Positions 25,756-34,300 of a stretch of 51,612 bases of DNA are shown here, in pieces. Source of the DNA: Planctomycetota bacterium (lineage in GTDB: Bacteria > Planctomycetota > UBA1135 > UBA2386); assembly GCA_020851075.1 (NCBI GenBank), contig JADZDL010000019.1, positions 1-51,612 on the forward strand. Reading direction: 5' to 3'. Under the pieces are notes generated by a model, which saw nothing but the letters and a program-made list of their open reading frames with translations, was not told the DNA's origin and did no database searches. The first letter of the stretch is position 1. The number at the start of each line of letters is the position of its first letter. The position numbers and the translations under genes are program-made.

Positions 25756-28014
25756 TCAGCGCAATTCCTCCAGCAGACTCCGTGCCGCCGTGCGGACCAG
25801 CGCCGGATCGAGTTCGTGCCAGCGACAGGGTTGGGCCGCCTGCGCCGTCACACCGAGGCCCTGGAGTGCCGTGACAAGTTGCCGCGCCAGCGTCCCAAAC
25901 CCCCGCGTATGCGGCCCTTCCTCTTCGGACTCGCGCAGGAAGTCGGCAATGTGGGCCAGCACGAGGCCCGTGTGCGGCGACAGCGACAAGGCCGCCAGTT
26001 CGGCGCGGCGCTCCATCTCCGCTTCGATCGCCATCGGTGACATGGCATTCTGGAACAGCAGCACGAGCCCGCGGCCGAGATTCTGTTCGATCGGCAAGTA
26101 GCGAAAGGAGTCGACGAGGTGCTGCCGCTCGTGCGTGCGGATCATGTCGAGCACCGCGAGGTCCAGGTCACTGTCCTGCACAGGGGACAACACCGCCAAC
26201 CGCCAGGACACGTCGAGCGGGTCCATGCCGGCATCGGCCGGCAGCGGATCCCGCAGCAGCGCGCCACCATCTTCGGCGGCGATCCGACGGCGATCCGCGA
26301 TCGTGCGCGACCAATCGCGCACGGCATCGAAATCGATGAGGAAGTGATTGAGCAGCGCCACGCCAGCGAGGTCGCCGCCGACCACGCCCGTCATCGCGCG
26401 CACATCGCGGTCCATCGCCACGACCTCGAGACAACGCCCGGCGAGCGGCAGTTCGGGCACCGGCGGCAGTTCCTGCACGGAGAACCGCGACAGCAGCATG
26501 CCCTCGACCACCCCACCGGCGCGCCGGCCGAGCACGAAGTGCCGGTTGTAGCGATCGAAGTGGGCCGCGAGATCGCCCGTGAACGGGTCCTGCATCTCGC
26601 CCACCATCGGCACCTGGAACAACTCTGGTGCGCCAACGACATCGCGGCCGAAGATCTGCTGCGACAGGCTAGCCAACTGCGACATCACCTGGCCCACGCC
26701 CTGCCGGCGGGTGTCGCGATAACCCTGGTAGAGCAGGCGGCGCAAACCCGATTCGAAGGCCAGCTCGGCTCGCGCCTCATCGCGACGCTGCACGAGCCCC
26801 GCCTCACCCGGCCAACGCAACAGTGCGGCCGTGGACAGCTGTTCGACCTCGGCCACGAAGCCGGTGCGCAACAGCGCATCGAGCAGTTCGACGCTCTGGG
26901 CTGCGGTTGCAAACGCATTCCCGCCGTGCCACGGGCCATCGAGCAGATGCAGCCAGCGCGACCGCAGTTCGTTCGGCTCGGCAGCGACGACTTCGCGCGG
27001 CACGTCCTGCCGCACGATCGCCAGAAACCCATCGATGTCGCCGACCGCCGCGGCACTGCGACGCAGCAGTCGCCGCAGCAGCGGCGTCGGTGCCTGCTCG
27101 CTGCGCGCCGCCAGCGCGGCGTGCGCGGCCAGCGGCTGCATCGCGCGCTGCAGCATCTCGACGAGCGCCCGAGTTCCTTCGCCAGCGCCAAACGCGCCCC
27201 AGACCGCGGGATCCTCGCGCAACACGTCGAGCACTTCGGCCTGACGCTCGCTGCTCGTGCCAGCCTGCAACCAACGCAGGACAAGGCTCTGCACGGCCGG
27301 GTCAAACGGGCGTTGCCGTTCGGCGAGCAGCAGGTTCTGCCACGCTTCGCCATCCTGGCCCGACCCGAGTCCCACCTGCGCCAGCCCCAGGTGGCCGACG
27401 CCAGGCACGCGGGGATCCTTCACAAGGCGCGTATAGACTTTGCGCGCCGGATCCCAGTCTTCCTGGTCGCGCAGCAAGGCCGCGTAGGCAACCGCCACCA
27501 ACGGGTGCGCATCGGTGGCGGCGTAGAGATCGGCGTAGATCGCCAGCGCACGTTTGGGATCGTCCTTGCGCAACGTGTGGGCAAGGCCAATCCAGGGCCA
27601 CAGCGAGTTCGGCTGCATCTCCGCGGCGCGCGTGAAACTGCGCAGTTTTGCCGCCGTGCCATCGGTGAGTCGGCCGTGCAGGTAGAACCCCAGCGCATCG
27701 TCGCCGGACGCGATCGCCTGCTCCGCTTCCACCCGCAACAGGCCGCGCCGCCCCCGTTCGCCGAGGATGTCCTGACGCAGGCGCCGTGCATCGGTATGAC
27801 GCGGCTCGTCGCGCAGCACGGCCTCAACCTGATCGAGTGCCACTTTGCCGCGGCCACGTTCCATCTCGCGCCGCGCCTGCAACACGGCCACATCGGCCGG
27901 CGCCTCGGTCCACGGCAACGACTCAAAACTCGACGGTGGCCCACCGCGCGGCAACGACCGGCAGGACACGACGATCCCAAGGACGATCGCCAACGCACAA
28001 CGACTACGACCCAT
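25756..28014 (-). CDS. TPR lipoprotein with HExxH metallopeptidase-like motif
   Basis: 752 residues from the ATG at 28014, which yields a lipoprotein-type signal ending V-V-S-C (Cys near residue 18); longer starts at 28035 or 28044 add up to ten residues. Residues ~45-480 are TPR-like helical repeats. Residues ~500-690 look globular and contain THERQHLVDS: His628-Glu629-x-x-His632, a zinc-peptidase HExxH, with acidic candidates for the third ligand in the helix EAEMERRAE (664-672). I recognise no named peptidase family. It probably sits on the outer membrane or in the periplasm. It is downstream of the macroglobulin-like gene on the same strand, 357 bases away. Confidence 0.7.
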   Translation of the reverse strand: MGRSRCALAIVLGIVVSCRSLPRGGPPSSFESLPWTEAPADVAVLQARREMERGRGKVALDQVEAVLRDEPRHTDARRLRQDILGERGRRGLLRVEAEQAIASGDDALGFYLHGRLTDGTAAKLRSFTRAAEMQPNSLWPWIGLAHTLRKDDPKRALAIYADLYAATDAHPLVAVAYAALLRDQEDWDPARKVYTRLVKDPRVPGVGHLGLAQVGLGSGQDGEAWQNLLLAERQRPFDPAVQSLVLRWLQAGTSSERQAEVLDVLREDPAVWGAFGAGEGTRALVEMLQRAMQPLAAHAALAARSEQAPTPLLRRLLRRSAAAVGDIDGFLAIVRQDVPREVVAAEPNELRSRWLHLLDGPWHGGNAFATAAQSVELLDALLRTGFVAEVEQLSTAALLRWPGEAGLVQRRDEARAELAFESGLRRLLYQGYRDTRRQGVGQVMSQLASLSQQIFGRDVVGAPELFQVPMVGEMQDPFTGDLAAHFDRYNRHFVLGRRAGGVVEGMLLSRFSVQELPPVPELPLAGRCLEVVAMDRDVRAMTGVVGGDLAGVALLNHFLIDFDAVRDWSRTIADRRRIAAEDGGALLRDPLPADAGMDPLDVSWRLAVLSPVQDSDLDLAVLDMIRTHERQHLVDSFRYLPIEQNLGRGLVLLFQNAMSPMAIEAEMERRAELAALSLSPHTGLVLAHIADFLRESEEEGPHTRGFGTLARQLVTALQGLGVTAQAAQPCRWHELDPALVRTAARSLLEELR

Positions 28015-28371
28015 GCCGCCTTGATACGGGAGCATGCGCGCCACGTCGAGACTCCGCTGGACCGACCGTGGTCTCCCGGCGGAGAGAAAGGCAGTCCCGC
28101 GGTGTTGCGTGGCACCGCGGGCGCCCGACCACCGGCTGCCACCCCCATGGCTGCCAGGCAGTGCTCACCTGCCGTTCGCAAGGCCCCCACCCCACGAACG
28201 TCAGTGCCCAGACCCCCTGATCCCGCACGGTCTGTGCAACACCGCGCCCGTCTCCCCATGACGGCCACACGATGCGTAGACCGGGCATCGACCACTTCGC
28301 GCAAGTTCTTGAAGCAGCGCACCAAACGCCGGTGTCATGGTGCGCTACTACGGACCTGCTGCCGGTTGCCA
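28015..28371. other. Intergenic gap with a GC-rich inverted repeat
   Basis: No gene is supported in these 357 bases; short open frames exist on both strands but lack ribosome binding sites and any recognisable domain. The gap includes the hairpin at 28096-28121. It separates the macroglobulin-like gene from the HExxH lipoprotein gene, both on the minus strand, and should hold the promoter of the latter; I see no confident -35/-10. Confidence 0.4.
28096..28121. terminator. Perfect 9-bp hairpin
   Basis: CCCGCGGTG (28096-28104) and CACCGCGGG (28113-28121) with an 8-base loop. No T-run follows on either strand, so it is either a Rho-independent terminator of unusual form, an RNA-stability structure for the macroglobulin message, or a protein-binding palindrome. 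Confidence 0.35.
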
Positions 28372-31300
28372 TCACTTCGTGCGCCGCACTTCGACACCAC
28401 GCTGCTGCTTGTTCTGCACGTTCTGCTCGAGCCACTCGACCTGGCGCGCCCGATTGCCGCTGTTCTGGTTGAGGTTGTTGTCAAACGCATCGAAGCCAGG
28501 CGCCGGCTTGCCAGGCTTCGGTGCAGCGTTTTCCGGCACCGGCACGGGCGCCGGTTGGTAGCGGCCTGCCTGGTGCACCCCGGTGCCGCGGTAGAACGCG
28601 TATTCGTCCCCCTTCTGCACGATCACGGTCGAAGGCCCGATCAGGTTGTCCGCCACGAACAACCCGCGCAGATCGGTGCGACCACTGCGCACCTCGGAAT
28701 CCCCCTGGGCACTCACCTTGACGAGCGCATCCGCGAGACACGCTTCGCCTTGCTTGCAGTTGACGCGAATGCGGCCGACGTCGAACTGTTCTTGCGCCTC
28801 GATGCGCAGATCGGTGCGCAACACCATGCCACTCGCCAGCCGATCGCCACCGCGCAGCACGACGAGGTAGGCACCGGGCGCCGGCAGCGACAACGGCACC
28901 TTCTTCTCGACGGTGCGGTAGTCGCGCCCAGTGCCGAGTTCCACTTCAAACGACAACTGCGGCTTGATGCCGTGCAACTGGATGCCGCGGATATCCTGCA
29001 GCGACCGTTCCATGAGGTAGAGCCGCATGAGGTCGACGCGGAACACCTGCACCGACACCTTGTCGACGTTGCGGAACGACACCTGCAGCTCTGGCGCTTC
29101 CTTCAAGGCAAACGTCGCCACCTCCGGCAACGACAGCACCTTCTGCTGGAAGTAGTCCCGGGCCTCACCGGCATCGGCGAAGCGCTCGGCGACCTTCTCG
29201 TAGGCCTGCAGGGCCAGGGCCGACTCGCCGCGCGCGTGGTGGATCTGCCCCTGCAGGTAGACCGCATGCCACTGGCTCTCGCTTGCGCCCATGCCGCCCC
29301 CGGGCAACGGGAACTGCTCGTCCGCGACGCGGCGCAGCACCGCAAACGCCTGGTCGTGCTGGCCGAGCGCGAACTGCGCATACCCTTGCGTGTAGAGCAG
29401 TTCGTCGGTGAACGTGCTGCCTGGGTAACGCAGCAGCGCGGCTTCACTGACGGCCAGCGCGGACTTGAGGTCACCATCCTCGACGTGCGTGGTCGCCCAC
29501 GCAAACGAGACCTCCTCGGCCATCGGGTCCTCGGGATGGAGCACAAGGAACTCGCGCAGCCCCTGCAGCGCGCGGCGCCGCAGCGAAACCGCAGTTCCGA
29601 CCTTCTCATCGACGGCCTGCCCGATGGGCAACGCCGCCGCCTTCGCCGCCAGTTTCTGGCTGATGCTGTAGCGCACGACGCGCATCGTCGGCAGGTCTGG
29701 ATAGTCGCCGAGCAACCTCGTGAGGAACTCCGCAGCCGCGCGCACTTCGCCGTGTTGCTCGAGCACCGTCGCCACCGCCGCGTCCTTGAGGAAACTCGCT
29801 TCGGCCGTGGCGCGGAACACGAGCAACGCCGCTTCGAACTCGCCGAGATCGAGGTAGCTGCTGCCAACGGCCGTGATCTTGTCGAACGGGATCACGAGCT
29901 CGGGATATCGATCCTTGAGTTCTTCGAAGAAGCGCACCACCGCGCGCGCATCGCCGCGCTCGATACCGAGCATGAGCATCATGCGCACGACCTCGCGATA
30001 CGGCTGATCCCGCAGCGAACAGTCCTTCTTCTGCCAGCCATCGAGCAGCGACTGCAGATGTTCGTAGGCTTTGCCGAAGGCGGCTTGCCGAACCTCGCCA
30101 GTCGCGGCTTCCCCGGTCGCAAACCAGGCGCTGCCGAGATGGAACAACTCGTCGGGCGTCAACCGGTATTCATCGAGGTCCCCTTGGCCTCGCGCATGGA
30201 TGCGCAGCGCCCCCGGTTGCCCGTACGCAAACAGCTCCGGGCGCAAGGCGGCGTGCGCAAACAGCGGCAACACCCGGAAACTGCCCGCGAACCGCGCTTG
30301 CAGTTCGTAGCGGATCGTGCCTGAGCCCACCCCTTCGCGGCAGTAGAAGACCAGGCGATCGGGCTGCACCTCGACATGGTCAAACGGCCCTTGGATCGAC
30401 GAGCGCAGCACCGAACAACCGGCCGGAATCGGTTCTTCGACGATGAGCGGGGTCATGGTCCGCAAGCCTTCTTCCTTGCGCACTTCGAACGACACGTGCA
30501 CCGAGCAACGATCGCCCACGCGCAACTGCGTCACCTTGTTGTCGAAACGCGCGACATTACGGCCTTCGACCACCGCGAACCCGGCTGGCACGGCCTTGCC
30601 GTCATGCCGCAGCGGGGCCGCATGGTAGGAACGGGACACGCGCAGGCGGTCGTCGTTCTGGTCGCCAGGCAGGAAACCACGGCCGAAACCTACGAGGTTG
30701 GCCCGGTAGTGCACTTCACCGCCACCTTCGACCTGGATCTCGACGCGATTGCCGCGCGAGAGGCAGTCCGCCGCGGCCACACGGAACACCTGCCCGTAGT
30801 CCGCCGCGGCATCGGGCAGCAGCGCCTTGCCGTTGCCGCGCACCGTGACGCGCGTGGCCTTCGGTGTGCCGGCACCGGCATTCTGGGCTCTCACGATGGC
30901 CTCCAGGGCGGCCGCCGTGGCCTCCGCCGTGCCCCAGCCGGCGCCTTGGCGTTCGGCCTGCAGGAACGACAGCGCGGCCGTGCCCAGCGCGTCGCGGCGA
31001 TCGGCCGCGAGCAGCGCGCGCGCCGCCAGCGCAACCGTCTCGAACGACTGCTTGCCGAGGCTCGCCGCTGGCAGTTTCTGGCGCAGTGGCTCGAGCACTT
31101 CGAGCGCCGTCTCCGGGCGCCCCATGAGCTGCCAGGCTATGGCGAGCCGCGCGAGGCCATCCACCGACAGGCTGGTCCGCGCGCGATGCAGCGCGTTGAT
31201 CGACTCGAAGCGCACCTTGCCCGCCGCGGCCAACGCTAGCACGAGGTCCGCACGGCCCTCGGTGGGTGCCGTTCGCAGCGCATCCTGCAGGACTTCTGAC

Positions 31301-34300
31301 GCCCCGTCCAGGAGCTCGGCTGCACCAGCAATACCGCGCGCCTGCGCGGCGGCCAGCAGCCGAACGATCTGGCACGTGCTGCGCAGGTCGAGCCGCTCCT
31401 TGCCAACCCACGCGAAACCGCCGCTGCCGAGCTGCTGCGCCGCCAGGCCGGCGACCACCGATGTGGCGAGGCCCAGCAGCTGGTCGCGGTCGACCTTCGA
31501 GCCGGTGCCAGCCTGTTCGAGATACCGCAACACGACGAGCGCCCCGAGCGCCTGGCTACTGCGCGCGAGATTGGTCGCCCACAGAAACCGCTGGTTCTGC
31601 AGCTGGAACCCAGCGCCCAACGCGGCCGCGATCAAGTCGCGACCAGGATCCGGGCCGATCTCAACCAACAACTGCAACGCCGTGTACTCGCGGCCTTCGG
31701 GCAACGACAACTCGAAGCTGTTGCGGTCGTTCGTGCTGCCACTGCGACCAGCGCGCATTTCCACGCCGAACGGCACCACCGGAATGCTGCGCTGCAGCGC
31801 GTCCCCCAAGGCCCCCGCCTTGGCAGAAAGGGTCATCGCGAGCTCGCCGGAGGCACCTGCCGTCACCGGCACCTCGATCTCCTGCTCGCCATGCGGCGCG
31901 AGGTTCGGTGTCGAGCGACCACTGCCGGCCATCACGCCCGCGGCTTCCCAAAGCAACTCGACGTCCAACGCCGCAGCGGTGAGGTTGTGGGCCCCAACCC
32001 GCAGCGTGGTGCTGTCCCCCTCCGTGAGGATTGGCGGGCCGATCAGTTCGATCTGCAGTTCCTGCTCGGTCTTCAGGCTCGCCACCGCTTCGCCAACCTG
32101 CGTGTCCACCGTGGCCCCGTAACCTTGCAGGCGCCAGGCCGTGAGGGACTGGGGCAGCTTGACCTTCGTGGTGGCGCGGCCATCGGCGCCGGTGACCAGC
32201 GCGCTGATCCAAGCCCCCGTCTCGCGGAAGTCCGTGCGCGGTTCGTTGGCGGCGTTCGGCATGGGCGCTGGCACGCGCGGCAACGCGATCCCATTCTGTC
32301 CCCCCCCGACACTGAACACGTCGAACTCGTCATAGAGCAGTGTGCCAGCCTGGCCCTGTTCGACGAGAACTCGCCGGGTGCCGCCGAGATAGAAGTCATC
32401 CGAGCCGGTCTGGGCCAAACCCGCCGCCTGAACCTGGGCCGGCATCTGCGCCATGAGCCGCACCGCCGAATTCCGCTGGTTGGAGTCAAACCCTGACTGC
32501 TGCATGGAATCGAACGCCGATTCGCGCCCCTCCTGCTCACGAAGCAGCACCTGCTCCGATTCCGCACGGCGCTCCTCCGCCAGCAGGGCTTCACTGACTC
32601 GCCGCGCGGTGCCGCGATAGCTCCACGTACAACTCGAAGTCGTCGCGAAGGCCGTATCGCGCAATTGCCCATGGAAGAACGCGCCAATCGGCGGCGTATT
32701 GGCAGACGTGAGCCGCCACAGCGCTTCATCGACGAGCGCCAGCGACACTTCGGCCGCCACGGGGCGCCCTTCGGCGTCCTTGGCCAGCACGGCGACTTCG
32801 ACCTCGCTACCAGGCCGCGCCGACGACGGCATCGAGAGCGTGATCTGCAGATCGCGCTCGACGCGGAAGTCGCGCTGCGCTTCGTGCAGATGGCTGCCGT
32901 CGATCATCGCGAGCGCGAACGCGAAGTTCGGCGCATGCATGGTCTGCAGCGGCAGGCTCAGCATCGACTCACCCGCCGGCAGTCGCCGCGACTCATAGGC
33001 GAGAATGCCGTCCCCTTGCCACGTGAGCAGCGCCAGCCGTTCGCCGGCGCGATTCATGACCTTGACCTGCGCCGTCTCCCCGACGTGGTAGGTGTCGCGT
33101 TCGCCGAGCAGGCGCAACTTGACGTCGTCGTCCTCGCCGGAAATCTGCAGATCGGTCGTGCCCGCGATGCTGGTGCCAAAACGGTCCACGAGTTCGACGC
33201 GAACCCGATAGCGGCCACCCTTCGCCGCCGACAACACAGCGCTGCCCTTTCCCGAAGCATCCGTGCGCAGGGGCACACGCGCCTGCTCGACCTCGGATTG
33301 GCCATTCGGTGCCGTGCCCGAGGGCTCCAGACGCAGGAGCACCGCCGTGGCCTGCCGCGCGAGCGGTTTGCCGCTGCGATCGCGCACGTCCGCCTGCACC
33401 GCAAAGGTCTCCCCCGCCAGGTACACCGGCCGCACGGTGCGCACAGCGACGGCGAGCTCCGTCGTCACGACCGACACGAACGCCGCCTGCGTGACGTCTT
33501 CGCCGGGCACGGTGACCACGAGCCGCGGATAGGCCTCCTCGGCGAACTCGGTGGTCGCGAACGTGAACGGCACCTCGCCAGCGGCGTTCGTCGTGCCTTC
33601 CTGCACCGCCTGCTTGCCGTCGGGCAGCGCCATCGTCACCTGGATCGACTTGCCCACCGCGGGCTCACCATAGAAATGGCGCAGGACCGCACGCCCGCGC
33701 ACGGGTTCGCCGCGGAACACGACCTGTTCGTCAAAGACGAAGTCGACAAACAGGCGTGGGCGTTCGTACTTCGCGACCAGGAACTGGCCGTGGAACACGA
33801 CTTCGGGGCTGCCCGTGCGGTCCACCTGCAACCGCCAGTTGCCAAGCTCGGCATCCGCGGGAAGGTCGAGTTCGCTCGCGAAACCGCCAAATGCCGAGAA
33901 CGTGATCTCGCGCGCCAAGGCCACCCGGCCACTCGGATTGTAGACCCGCAGCCGATAGTCCGACGCCGTCGGCACCTCGTAGACGCCGTTCTTCACTTCG
34001 CGCACGAGCCCCTTGCAGAACATGCGCTGGCCGGGCTGGTAGAGCGGTCGATCCGTGTACAAGTAGCCCTTCGCGGTGAGCCCCGCCGAGTAACTGAGCT
34101 CACTGAGATCGAGCGAACTGGCTCCCGAACCGACGGCATTCACCGCAAACACCGACAGCCCGCTCGTCTGCTGCAGTTCGGCGCCCTTCCAGCGATAGAC
34201 ACCATCCGCGCCAGTCACACCTTCGCCGAGCACCTTCTTGCCATCGCTGAGCACCACCTTGACGCCGCCCTCGGCGCGCTGCTCGCGCACGTTCTGCGCA

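Noticed and set aside
26119..30324. 1401-codon open frame on the plus strand
   Set aside because: It is antisense to the HExxH lipoprotein and the macroglobulin-like gene, which have clear domains. The translation is His/Arg/Gln-rich with no domain and no ribosome binding site.
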